Source: JBBKWX01 sp037969175
Lineage (GTDB): Bacteria; Bacteroidota; Bacteroidia; AKYH767-A; JBBKVM01
Assembly (NCBI GenBank): GCA_037969175.1
Contig: JBBKWX010000105.1
Coordinates: forward strand, 4,888-68,887
Direction of reading: 5' to 3'
Length of the DNA: 64,000 nt
Below the pieces are notes generated by a model. The model saw only the letters and a program-made list of their open reading frames with translations, ran no database searches and was not told the origin of the DNA. Made by a program: the position numbers and the translations under genes. This document shows positions 1 through 7,831 of the stretch, one piece after another. The stretch's first letter is position 1. The number at the start of each line of letters is the position of its first letter.

Positions 1-2165
1 ATGATAACATCCTCTCTTTCTTTAAATGTTTTGATGATCTTTTCTTTGTCCGCTTTTCGTTTTGCTTCAATCAATTCAGTAGAGGCTTTCAACTCAATTT
101 CGAGAGGGTCTGTACCCTTTGGAATTGAGAAAAACGCTCCTTTGTGTCTCACATAAGGACCAAAACGACCAAGTGCTACAACCACATCCTCGTCTTCAAA
201 TTGTCCAAGAGTCCGTGGTAACTTAAACAGCTCCAATGCATCTTCCAGAGTAATTGTTTCCAATCTCTGATCAGCTTTTAGACTTGCATATTCCGGCTTA
301 TCATCTTCTTCTCCTCCTCCAATTTGAACGATAGGTCCGAAACGGCCAATTCGGGCAATGATTCTTCTTCCATTCTTAGGATGCACTCCCAAATGACGTT
401 CTCCTGAAGCCCTCTCCGTATTCTTCTCCGTGAATTCAACATTCTTATGAAATGGTTCATAGAATTCTCTGATCATTTCGTTCCAGACTTTTTCTCCCTG
501 AGCTATCTCATCGAATTCTTTTTCAACTTTCGCCGTAAAGTTAAAGTCCATGATCTTAACGAAATTTTCTACTAAGAAATCATTAACAACAGTACCAATG
601 TCAGTAGGAAATAATTTATTTTTTTCAGCACCGGTGATTTCCGTTTTATCTTCTTTCGCCACTTTTGCATTTTCCAAAGTCAATAGAACATAGTGTCTTT
701 CTTTTCCTTGTCTCTCTTCTTTAACTACATATCCTCTTTTCTGAATAGTAGAAATGGTTGGGGCATATGTTGACGGCCGTCCAATACCTAGTTCTTCAAG
801 CTTTTTCACTAATGAAGCTTCGGTATATCTTGGAGGATGATGCGTGAAACGCTGAGTAGCCGTAATATTATTCAATTTCAGTTTTTCACCAACTTCCAAT
901 GGTGGCAGCATTCCATCTTGTTTTTCATCATCTTCATCATCAGTAGACTCCAGATAAACTTTCAGAAAACCTTCAAACTTTATTACTTCTCCCTGGGCTA
1001 CTAATTCATCTTTCATTCCTGAAATAGAGATCCTGGCAGTTGTTTTCTCAAGAAGAGCATCCGCCATCTGAGACGCAATAGTTCGTTTCCAAATAAGATC
1101 ATAAAGTCGCTTTTCAGAAGATTCACCATCAACTGAAGTTTCATTCATATAAGTAGGTCTGATTGCTTCGTGAGCTTCCTGGGCACCTTTGCTCTTGGTT
1201 GTAAATTTTCGTTCAAGATGGTACTCTTTTCCAAAAGACCTGTTTACTTCCGTTTCAGCAAGCCTTAAAGCAGTATCAGAAAGATTCAAAGAATCTGTCC
1301 TCATATAAGTGATCTTTCCACTTTCATAAAGCTTTTGCGCTATGACCATGGTTTGCGAAACCGAAAAACCTAGCTTTCTACTGGCTTCCTGTTGAAGCGT
1401 TGATGTTGTAAACGGTGCTGCCGGACTCTTCTTTGCCGGCTTGGTCTCCAGGTCATTTATGGTGAAAATGGCTCCATTACACGCATCCAGAAACGCCTGT
1501 GCTTCCGGCTCTGTATCAAATCTTTTAGGCAATTCCGCTTTCAGAATCGCTTTCATTCCTTGTTTATCGATATCGAATAATGCAACAACCCTGAATGCCG
1601 ACTTAGCTTCATGTGCATCAACTTCCCTTTCTCTTTCAACAATCAATCGCACTGAAACAGATTGTACTCTTCCTGCTGATAAGGAAGGTTTGATCTTCTT
1701 CCATAGTATGGGAGATAACTCAAAACCAACCAATCTGTCAAGTATCCTTCTGGCCTGCTGTGCATCAACTAAATGCTTATCAATTGTCCTTGGATTCTGA
1801 ATGGAATTCAGAATTGCCTCTTTTGTAATTTCATGAAACACAATACGTTTTGTGGAACTTTCTTTTAGTTTCAATGTCTCAAACAAATGCCAGGATATAG
1901 CTTCACCTTCCCGGTCCTCATCCGTTGCCAACCATACCGTTTCTGCTGCTTTAGCTAGTTTCATCAATTCTGAGATGACCGCTTTCTTGTCTTGGCTAAC
2001 CTCGTAAGTCGGGGCAAAACCATTCTCAACGTCAATGGCTTTATCACTTTTCATAAGATCACGTACATGTCCGTAACTGGATTTGACCACAAAGTCTTTA
2101 CCCAGAAACCCTTCAATTGTCTTGGCTTTTGCCGGTGACTCAACTATTAGGAGGTTCTTTGTCAT
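1..2165 (-). CDS. topA: DNA topoisomerase I, C-terminus cut by window edge
   Basis: Type IA topoisomerase that relaxes negatively supercoiled DNA by cutting one strand. 721 codons are visible from the ATG at 2165; the frame is open to the window edge, so the end of the protein is missing. The N-terminus reads MTKNLLIVESPAKAKTIEG, the TOPRIM start, and the acidic TOPRIM motif ATDEDREGEAIS lies near 1910-1925. The catalytic tyrosine is Tyr287 in ITYMRTDS, the position expected for the family. Transcribed divergently from miaB. The visible part is intact, with no frameshift. Whether the usual C-terminal zinc or Lys-rich repeats are present cannot be seen. Confidence 0.97.
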   Translation of the reverse strand, partial: MTKNLLIVESPAKAKTIEGFLGKDFVVKSSYGHVRDLMKSDKAIDVENGFAPTYEVSQDKKAVISELMKLAKAAETVWLATDEDREGEAISWHLFETLKLKESSTKRIVFHEITKEAILNSIQNPRTIDKHLVDAQQARRILDRLVGFELSPILWKKIKPSLSAGRVQSVSVRLIVEREREVDAHEAKSAFRVVALFDIDKQGMKAILKAELPKRFDTEPEAQAFLDACNGAIFTINDLETKPAKKSPAAPFTTSTLQQEASRKLGFSVSQTMVIAQKLYESGKITYMRTDSLNLSDTALRLAETEVNRSFGKEYHLERKFTTKSKGAQEAHEAIRPTYMNETSVDGESSEKRLYDLIWKRTIASQMADALLEKTTARISISGMKDELVAQGEVIKFEGFLKVYLESTDDEDDEKQDGMLPPLEVGEKLKLNNITATQRFTHHPPRYTEASLVKKLEELGIGRPSTYAPTISTIQKRGYVVKEERQGKERHYVLLTLENAKVAKEDKTEITGAEKNKLFPTDIGTVVNDFLVENFVKIMDFNFTAKVEKEFDEIAQGEKVWNEMIREFYEPFHKNVEFTEKNTERASGERHLGVHPKNGRRIIARIGRFGPIVQIGGGEEDDKPEYASLKADQRLETITLEDALELFKLPRTLGQFEDEDVVVALGRFGPYVRHKGAFFSIPKGTDPLEIELKASTELIEAKRKADKEKIIKTFKEREDVI

Positions 2166-2180
2166 TTATAAAGGATTGTT

Positions 2181-2206
2181 CCCTGAAGAAAAAATTAACC
2201 TCAGGG
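2181..2206 (-). repeat. Inverted repeat in the topA leader
   Basis: CCCTGA at 2181-2186 and TCAGGG at 2201-2206 form 6-bp arms around a 14-nt A/T-rich loop, between the topA -7 box and its start codon. It would fold in the topA mRNA leader. Function unknown; it may be chance. Confidence 0.3.
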
Positions 2207-2210
2207 CGCA

Positions 2211-2237
2211 CAAAATAAACAAATTCATTTCTCACAA
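2211..2237 (-). promoter_or_regulatory. Probable topA promoter
   Basis: On the minus strand TTG (complement of 2235-2237) is followed after 17 nt by TATTTTG (complement of 2211-2217). This is close to the Bacteroidota consensus TTG-N17-20-TAnnTTTG, one base short in the spacer of the -7 box. Confidence 0.45.
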
Positions 2238-2265
2238 ACCAATTTTTATGTGAAGGAAGATTAAT

Positions 2266-2280
2266 ATGACATTTTGTCAT
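2266..2280. promoter_or_regulatory. Palindrome ATGACA-TTT-TGTCAT over the miaB promoter
   Basis: A perfect 6-bp inverted repeat with a 3-nt centre. It covers the TTG at 2274-2276, the presumed -33 element of the miaB operon, so a protein bound here would block RNA polymerase. The core TGACA-N3-TGTCA recurs at 7371-7383 upstream of groES. The most economical reader is the Fis-type activator encoded two genes into this operon, which would make this an autoregulatory operator; this is inference. Confidence 0.55.
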
Positions 2281-2301
2281 TGGTAAAAATTCATACCTTT
2301 G
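2274..2301 (+). promoter_or_regulatory. miaB operon promoter, Bacteroidota type
   Basis: TTG at 2274-2276, a 17-nt spacer, then TACCTTTG at 2294-2301, an exact match to the TAnnTTTG -7 box. The ATG follows 16 nt later, giving a very short leader. Confidence 0.7.
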
Positions 2302-2317
2302 CGTCAATAATTAAAGC

Positions 2318-3724
2318 ATGCAAACAGATATTAAAGAGATTGACGAAAAACGTCAGGGTGAAGCAACCATGATGCCTTCTCCAACTGGGAATCAGGGCAG
2401 AAAGTTATACCTTGAAAGTTATGGTTGTGCAATGAATTTTTCAGATAGTGAAATCATTGCATCCATCATGATTGAGAAAGGATTTTGCACTACAGATACT
2501 GCCGAAGATGCAGACGTTATTTTTTTAAATACATGTGCAATACGTGATAATGCCGAATTAAGGATCTGGGCAAGGCTTAAAGATTTCAGACAAAAAAAGA
2601 AAGCAAATCCATCTTTGATCGTCGGAGTTTTGGGCTGTATGGCCGAGAGGCTAAAGTCCAAATTGCTTGAAGAAGAACAGCTGGTTGATCTGGTTGTTGG
2701 TCCGGATGCATATAGAGATCTTCCGAATCTCTTAGAACAAGTAGATGGTGGCCAGAAAGCTGTGAATGTATTATTGAGCAGAGAAGAAACTTATGCAGGA
2801 ATTAGTCCTGTAAGGTTGGGAAGTAATGGAATAAGTGCATTTATCTCAATCACAAGAGGATGTAATAATATGTGCTCATTTTGTGTAGTGCCTTTTACCA
2901 GAGGACGCGAAAGAAGTAGAGATTCTCAGAGTATCGTGTTAGAAGCAGTTGATCTTTTTGAAAGAGGTTATAAAGAAGTGACCTTATTAGGTCAAAATGT
3001 AGATTCTTATTGCTTTGAAAGCGATGACGGGAATACCAAAGTAAATTTTGCATCATTATTAAAAATGGTTGCAGATGTGAGTCCTGATCTAAGGGTCCGC
3101 TTTTCTACATCTCATCCAAAAGATATTACTGATGAGGTATTACATATCATAGCTAATACTCCAAATATCTGTAACTATATACATCTTCCTGTACAATCGG
3201 GTAACAGCAGAGTTCTTGAATTGATGAACCGAACTTATACCCGGGAATGGTATCTGGAAAGAGTTGAGGCAATAAGGAGAATTATACCCGGTTGTGGTCT
3301 GTCTACCGATGTCATTACCGGATTTTGTTCAGAAACTGAAGAAGAACATAAGGATACATTGAGCATCATGGAAATTTCCAATTTTGATTTTTCATATATG
3401 TTCAAATATTCCGAACGACCCGGAACACTTGCTGCCAGAAAATATGCTGACGATATTCCGGAAGAAATAAAAGCAAAACGTTTGGATGATATAATAGCGA
3501 CTCAAAAAGGATTATCATATATAAGTAATCAGAGGGATCTAAATAAGATACACAGAGTATTAATTGAAAGAGATTCCAAGAAATCAGCGGATCAATATTG
3601 TGGTAGAAATGACCAAAACAAAATGGTTGTTTTTCCAAAATCAACTCATGTTCCGGGTGATTATGTTAATGTATTGGTTACCGATTGTACATCAGCTACG
3701 CTAAAAGGCGTGATCGTGAATTAA
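2318..3724 (+). CDS. miaB: tRNA-2-methylthio-N6-dimethylallyladenosine synthase
   Basis: Radical-SAM methylthiotransferase that adds the 2-methylthio group to i6A37 of tRNAs reading UNN codons. The N-terminal UPF0004 domain carries the three auxiliary-cluster cysteines Cys37 (ESYGCAMN), Cys73 (LNTCAIRD) and Cys107 (VLGCMAER). The radical-SAM motif CxxxCxxC is Cys182, Cys186, Cys189 (RGCNNMCSFC), and a TRAM domain closes the protein. At 468 aa it has the normal length. The ATG sits just behind a consensus promoter. First gene of an apparent operon with the sigma-54 activator (9-nt gap) and lptE. Confidence 0.96.
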   Translation: MQTDIKEIDEKRQGEATMMPSPTGNQGRKLYLESYGCAMNFSDSEIIASIMIEKGFCTTDTAEDADVIFLNTCAIRDNAELRIWARLKDFRQKKKANPSLIVGVLGCMAERLKSKLLEEEQLVDLVVGPDAYRDLPNLLEQVDGGQKAVNVLLSREETYAGISPVRLGSNGISAFISITRGCNNMCSFCVVPFTRGRERSRDSQSIVLEAVDLFERGYKEVTLLGQNVDSYCFESDDGNTKVNFASLLKMVADVSPDLRVRFSTSHPKDITDEVLHIIANTPNICNYIHLPVQSGNSRVLELMNRTYTREWYLERVEAIRRIIPGCGLSTDVITGFCSETEEEHKDTLSIMEISNFDFSYMFKYSERPGTLAARKYADDIPEEIKAKRLDDIIATQKGLSYISNQRDLNKIHRVLIERDSKKSADQYCGRNDQNKMVVFPKSTHVPGDYVNVLVTDCTSATLKGVIVN

Positions 3725-3733
3725 TTTGAACTC

Positions 3734-4966
3734 ATGACTACCCAGGAGATAAAACAGAGATACGGTATCATTGGAAGTTCGACTTCTCTGAATATTGCTA
3801 TTGATACCGCCAGACAAGTAGCCCCTACTGATATTACTGTACTTATTACCGGAGAAAGTGGCGTTGGTAAAGAAGTATTCCCTCAAATCATACATCAACT
3901 CAGTTCCAGAAAACATGGTCCTTATATAGCTGTAAATTGCGGTGCTATACCTGAAGGAACTATAGACTCTGAGTTATTCGGACATGAAAAAGGGAGTTTC
4001 ACCGGAGCGCATGAGGCAAGAAAAGGTTATTTCGAAGTTGCAAATGGAGGAACAATTTTTCTGGATGAAGTAGCTGAACTTCCTTTATCAACTCAGGTAA
4101 GATTGTTACGTGTTTTAGAAACAGGTGAATTTTTCAAGGTCGGATCTTCAAAAGCATTGAAGACGGATGTCAGAGTGGTTGCAGCAACCAATGTAAACAT
4201 GGCTGAAACAATTGCTAAAAATAAATTTCGGGAAGATCTTTATTATCGTCTCAATACTGTTCCCATTCATGTACCTCCTTTGAGAAACAGAAAAGAAGAT
4301 ATTTATTTATTACTTAGAAAGTTTGCTGCAGATTTTGCCGACAGATACAGGATGCCTGCAATTAGTTTGGATAGTGATGCCAGAACTATGCTTGAGGAAT
4401 ATCGATGGCCAGGGAATATTCGCCAATTAAAGAATATTACTGAGCAAGTATCTATTCTTGAGAGCAAAAAAGAAATATCAGGTAAAGTTTTATTGAATTA
4501 TATCCCTTCCGAGAATGGAAATCAATTGCCCGTTTTATTCAAGGAACAGGGATCTTCATCCGGAGAATTTTCAGAAAGGGACATATTGTATAAGGTGTTG
4601 TTTGACATGAAAAAAGATCTGAATGATCTGAGAAAACTTGTTATGGGAATCATACAAACTGAAGGCAATACAAATCAACTTCAGGAAGAACAAGCGGGGT
4701 TGATCAGGAAATTATATCAGAGTGCCGACCGAGAAATTCCAAAAACTGAAGGGCATGTCAGTATTCTTGATCGTGAAAAATTTGAATCTGCTGCTTCAGA
4801 TATTGAAGATTATGAAGAAGAAAGTCTTTCTTTGGAAGTTAAGGAAGTGGAATTGATTCGTAAAGCGCTTGAAAAACACAAAGGAAAAAGAAAATATGCT
4901 GCGAGAGAGCTGGGCATTTCTGAAAGAACTTTATATAGAAAGATCAAGGAGTATGAACTTACTTAA
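3734..4966 (+). CDS. Sigma-54-dependent Fis-family activator without sensor domain
   Basis: Enhancer-binding protein that uses ATP to open sigma-54 RNA polymerase complexes. The AAA+ domain begins almost at residue 1: Walker A GESGVGKE at 40-47, the sigma-54-contact loop GSFTGA at 87-92 (usually GAFTGA), Walker B GGTIFLDEVAE, and an arginine-finger region FREDLYYRLN. After the AAA+ lid comes a poorly conserved acidic linker of roughly 100-130 residues, then a C-terminal Fis-type helix-turn-helix ending YAARELGISERTLYRKIKEYEL. There is no receiver, GAF or PAS domain, as in PspF, so control must come in trans, by abundance or by autoregulation. Its operon continues into lptE and lies upstream of secG and groESL, which suggests envelope or protein stress. 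Its targets are not shown directly. Confidence 0.93.
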   Translation: MTTQEIKQRYGIIGSSTSLNIAIDTARQVAPTDITVLITGESGVGKEVFPQIIHQLSSRKHGPYIAVNCGAIPEGTIDSELFGHEKGSFTGAHEARKGYFEVANGGTIFLDEVAELPLSTQVRLLRVLETGEFFKVGSSKALKTDVRVVAATNVNMAETIAKNKFREDLYYRLNTVPIHVPPLRNRKEDIYLLLRKFAADFADRYRMPAISLDSDARTMLEEYRWPGNIRQLKNITEQVSILESKKEISGKVLLNYIPSENGNQLPVLFKEQGSSSGEFSERDILYKVLFDMKKDLNDLRKLVMGIIQTEGNTNQLQEEQAGLIRKLYQSADREIPKTEGHVSILDREKFESAASDIEDYEEESLSLEVKEVELIRKALEKHKGKRKYAARELGISERTLYRKIKEYELT

Positions 4967-5465
4967 AAACCGCTTTCTGCTTTTGAATTACATTCTCATT
5001 TTTACAATTTGCGGATGTAAAGTTTATTCGTTCACCGGTGCATCTATTTCGCCTGAAATAAAAACTATCAGTGTTAGCTATTTCCCAAATCATGCATCAA
5101 TTGTACAACCATCCTTAAGCCAGATAATCACTGAAAAGTTAAAAGAAAAATTCATAAGTCAGAGCGGACTACGGGTAATAGATACAGATGGAGATCTTGA
5201 TTTTGAAGGGCGTATCACCAATTATACGACAAACCCTATAAATATTCAAGGAAATGAGACTGCTGCTCAAAACAGGTTGACCATTGCCATCCAGGTAAAA
5301 TTTGTCAATAAATCAGAACCAAAGAATAATTTTGAAACCTCATTCTCCAGATATGCAGATTATGATAGCAACAGCAATCTAATTTCTGTTGAAGATGAAC
5401 TAATTACCAAGATCAGTGATCAATTGATCGATGATATTTTTAATAAAGCAGTAATTAACTGGTAG
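4953..5465 (+). CDS. lptE: LptE-like LPS-assembly lipoprotein
   Basis: Predicted outer-membrane lipoprotein that plugs LptD during lipopolysaccharide insertion. The start chosen is the ATG at 4953, preceded by AAGGAG; it overlaps the end of the activator gene by 14 nt and gives 170 aa. A longer frame from 4869 would only add residues antisense in character and hide the signal peptide. From 4953 there is a short basic N-terminus, a hydrophobic run and the lipobox ICGC at about residues 19-22. The body holds a beta-rich LptE/LptB-type fold (FEGRITNYTTNPINIQG). The family assignment rests on this pattern and the conserved miaB-activator-lptE-secG order of Bacteroidota. Confidence 0.8.
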   Translation: MNLLKNRFLLLNYILIFTICGCKVYSFTGASISPEIKTISVSYFPNHASIVQPSLSQIITEKLKEKFISQSGLRVIDTDGDLDFEGRITNYTTNPINIQGNETAAQNRLTIAIQVKFVNKSEPKNNFETSFSRYADYDSNSNLISVEDELITKISDQLIDDIFNKAVINW

Positions 5466-5485
5466 AAGCCAATTATATTTGAAAA

Positions 5486-6994
5486 ATGGACAGACAGAAG
5501 CTTCTGAAATATCTTGATGATCCGGCTACCTTAAATGGTAGTAGTCTTGCAGAATTGCAAGAATTGGTGAGACAATTTCCATATTTTTCTGCCGCACAGA
5601 TCCTTCTGGCTAAAAATTTTCATAATCTGGAAAGTGTTCATTATAACAAACAATTAAAGCTTGCATCCGCATACAGTTTTGATAGAAAACTTCTGTATTC
5701 AGTTATCATGGAAAATGATAAAGCACCCTTAGAAGTTGAAGTGGCGGAATCGAAATTTGATGAAAATAATAAAACCGTTGAACAGGAACTTTCAGTTGCC
5801 GAATTGCAGGAAGTGCCGGTACCCAAAGTAGAAGAAGAATTAATTGAAGAAAAAGTAGTTGATTCTAAATTATCTGAATCCTTCATTGTAGTTACTGAAG
5901 CAGAAAAAACATTCAATCCAAATATATCTGATGAAGAGGTGTCAAAGGAGGAAATGTCGGAAAACGATACAACATCGGTATCCCCGCTTTCACCCAGAGA
6001 GATCATAGAAAACAGATTAAGAGAGATTACCGGTGGAAGAGATGAACAAAGAGCCACAGACACTTCAAGTGAAGTAAGAGATAAATCAAAGCCGGATCCA
6101 GATTTGACTAATGTATTGAATCCAACAACCGGAATACAAAGATCATCCGATCCAATAGAAACACCTGAAAATCGGGAAAGGACGGAAGTTGCTTTTAAGG
6201 ATCCAATAGATAAGGAATCACTTGAAACTACACTTCCTGTAATTGATGAGTTTAAGTCAAAGACCGATACTGATGTTTCAAATGAAGATTTCAAGACAGT
6301 TGAAGATAGAATTGAAATTACAGACGAAGAAAGAGCAGAAGTAGAAATTGAGGCATTTGAGAAACCTGAGGAATTAATTCCTGATACTGATTTATCTGCA
6401 GAAGCTTCCGAACAAATTGAAGAGGAAGATCTGATACCAGAGCTGGAACAGACCATTCTGGAGGAATTACCGGTTACAATGCCGGTGAGTTCCTTGATAA
6501 CAAAAGATGAACCAGTTGAAGAAGAAAGAATTACAGATCATCATTCTGAGACACATTCTTTTTCGGATTGGTTGAAATTATCCAAAAGGTCAGCTGATGA
6601 TGAAAATACTGAATTGATAAATATTAGATCAAAATCAGAAAATGATGAAGATCAAGTTGAAGAGGATTTGGATATTTCAAACATGAAAGCTCCTATTCTT
6701 CCTGCGAACAAAGCAGAAAGAACAAAGATCATTGATAAATTTATTCAGGAGGAGCCCCGAATTGAACAAGGTAAAACCAGTTTCTTTTCGCCAATGAATA
6801 TGGCAAGAAAGAGCGTTGTAGAGCATGATGATATTTATTCTGAGACACTTGCCAAGATCTATGACAAGCAGGGTAACTATTTAAGAGCCCTAAAGATGTA
6901 TGAAAAATTACGTTTGAAATATCCGGAAAAAAGTACTTCCTTTGCAGCCCAAATTACGCGCTTAAGAAGCCTCATTGAATCACAAGATAATTAA
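5486..6994 (+). CDS. Acidic protein with C-terminal TPR-like repeat
   Basis: 502 aa, no signal peptide or membrane segment. Residues 1-75 are a conserved-looking helical region (LQELVRQFPYFSAAQILLAKN). About residues 80-430 are highly acidic, low in complexity and probably disordered. The last 50 residues form one TPR-like helix pair (ETLAKIYDKQGNYLRALKMYEKL), usually a protein-binding module. It sits 15 nt before secG in the lptE-secG run, which hints at a cytoplasmic adaptor for export or envelope assembly. No function is recognised. Confidence 0.8.
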   Translation: MDRQKLLKYLDDPATLNGSSLAELQELVRQFPYFSAAQILLAKNFHNLESVHYNKQLKLASAYSFDRKLLYSVIMENDKAPLEVEVAESKFDENNKTVEQELSVAELQEVPVPKVEEELIEEKVVDSKLSESFIVVTEAEKTFNPNISDEEVSKEEMSENDTTSVSPLSPREIIENRLREITGGRDEQRATDTSSEVRDKSKPDPDLTNVLNPTTGIQRSSDPIETPENRERTEVAFKDPIDKESLETTLPVIDEFKSKTDTDVSNEDFKTVEDRIEITDEERAEVEIEAFEKPEELIPDTDLSAEASEQIEEEDLIPELEQTILEELPVTMPVSSLITKDEPVEEERITDHHSETHSFSDWLKLSKRSADDENTELINIRSKSENDEDQVEEDLDISNMKAPILPANKAERTKIIDKFIQEEPRIEQGKTSFFSPMNMARKSVVEHDDIYSETLAKIYDKQGNYLRALKMYEKLRLKYPEKSTSFAAQITRLRSLIESQDN

Positions 6995-7009
6995 TAGAAA
7001 GACATATAA

Positions 7010-7363
7010 ATGTATACTTTAATCTCAATTCTAATCGTAGTAGCCTCAGTATTAATGATACTGGTAGTTTTGGTTCAAAATTCAAAAGGCGGAGGACTGG
7101 CTTCAGGATTTGCATCTTCAGGACAGATCATGGGTGTTCGCAAGACATCTGATTTCCTTGAAAAAATGACCTGGGGATTAGCAATTGCACTTTTTGCACT
7201 TTCGGTTTTAGCTACATTTTCATTACCAAAGCATTCAGGGGTTCAAGATAATTCAGCGATCCAGGAAAAAATAGATAATACAGCTGCACCAGCAGAAGGT
7301 GCTCCATTTGCACCCGCTCCTGCTGACGGTTCTGAAGGAACTACAGAAGAGCCGGCCAACTAA
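7010..7363 (+). CDS. secG: Preprotein translocase subunit SecG
   Basis: Small accessory subunit of the SecYEG channel. Two membrane segments (about residues 3-23 and 52-70) flank the conserved loop NSKGGGLASGF (about residues 24-34), diagnostic for SecG. The C-terminal tail is Ala/Pro-rich and acidic (117 aa, somewhat long, as is usual in Bacteroidota). Last gene before the terminator at 7385. Confidence 0.95.
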   Translation: MYTLISILIVVASVLMILVVLVQNSKGGGLASGFASSGQIMGVRKTSDFLEKMTWGLAIALFALSVLATFSLPKHSGVQDNSAIQEKIDNTAAPAEGAPFAPAPADGSEGTTEEPAN

Positions 7364-7370
7364 AATAAAA

Positions 7371-7383
7371 TGACACGATGTCA
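7371..7383. promoter_or_regulatory. Palindrome TGACA-CGA-TGTCA upstream of groESL
   Basis: A perfect 5-bp inverted repeat with 3-nt centre, 7 nt after the secG stop. It has the same arms and spacing as 2267-2279. It lies about 70 bp upstream of the -24 element at 7447, about 95 bp before the predicted start of transcription, the usual place of an enhancer for a sigma-54 activator. A further half-site TGTCA is at 7423-7427. Confidence 0.5.
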
Positions 7384-7384
7384 C

Positions 7385-7413
7385 AATGCCTGTCTAACAA
7401 GACAGGCATTTTT
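7385..7413 (+). terminator. Terminator after secG
   Basis: Perfect 10-bp stem AATGCCTGTC (7385-7394) / GACAGGCATT (7401-7410), 6-nt loop, short T run. It separates the miaB-secG block from groESL. Confidence 0.85.
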
Positions 7414-7446
7414 GATTTAATCTGTCATTATTTCTACTTATTCATC

Positions 7447-7462
7447 TTGGCATAATCATCGC
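7447..7462 (+). promoter_or_regulatory. Sigma-54-like promoter of groESL
   Basis: TTGGCA at 7447-7452 and GC at 7461-7462 place GG and GC exactly 10 nt apart, as in the -24/-12 consensus TGGCAC-N5-TTGC. The -12 element reads TCGC instead of TTGC. Predicted start near 7474, giving a leader of about 40 nt. No clear TAnnTTTG box and no CIRCE repeat were found in the 100 bp before groES. Confidence 0.5.
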
Positions 7463-7514
7463 TTTAGGCTGAGCGCAAAGAAAATTTTCAGCAATCATTC
7501 AATTTCATTTATTC

Positions 7515-7793
7515 ATGAAAAACGTAAAAATTAAACCACTTGCCGACAGAGTACTCGTATCTGTATCTCCGGCAGAAGAGAAGACCGCAAGCGGTATCAT
7601 AATTCCTGATACTGCAAAAGAGAAACCACAACAAGGGACTATTGTTGCTGTTGGTGGTGGCAAACCTGATGAACCAATGACTGTAAAAGTTGGTGATCGT
7701 GTACTTTATGGAAAGTATGCAGGCACTGAAATAATGCATGAAGGAAAAGAATACCTTATCATGCGTGAATCAGACATCTTTGCAGTTATATAA
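7515..7793 (+). CDS. groES: Co-chaperonin GroES
   Basis: 10-kDa lid of the GroEL folding chamber. 92 aa; begins MKNVKIKPLADRVLV and contains the mobile-loop region EEKTASGIIIPDTAKEKPQ and GDRVLYGKYAGTE, all typical. It is followed by groEL after 38 nt. It has its own promoter region after the secG terminator. Confidence 0.98.
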   Translation: MKNVKIKPLADRVLVSVSPAEEKTASGIIIPDTAKEKPQQGTIVAVGGGKPDEPMTVKVGDRVLYGKYAGTEIMHEGKEYLIMRESDIFAVI

Positions 7794-7831
7794 CCAGGAA
7801 TTAACCAATAATTTATTAAAAGAATAAAAAA

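Noticed and set aside
4869..4952. Longer start for lptE
   Set aside because: Lies inside the activator gene and removes the signal peptide from the N-terminus; ATG 4953 has an SD and lipobox.
5641..6456. 271-codon antisense reading frame
   Set aside because: Ser/Val/Leu-rich shadow caused by the acidic repeats of the real plus-strand gene.
7384..7514. HrcA/CIRCE operator before groES
   Set aside because: No TTAGCACTC-N9-GAGTGCTAA repeat is present.
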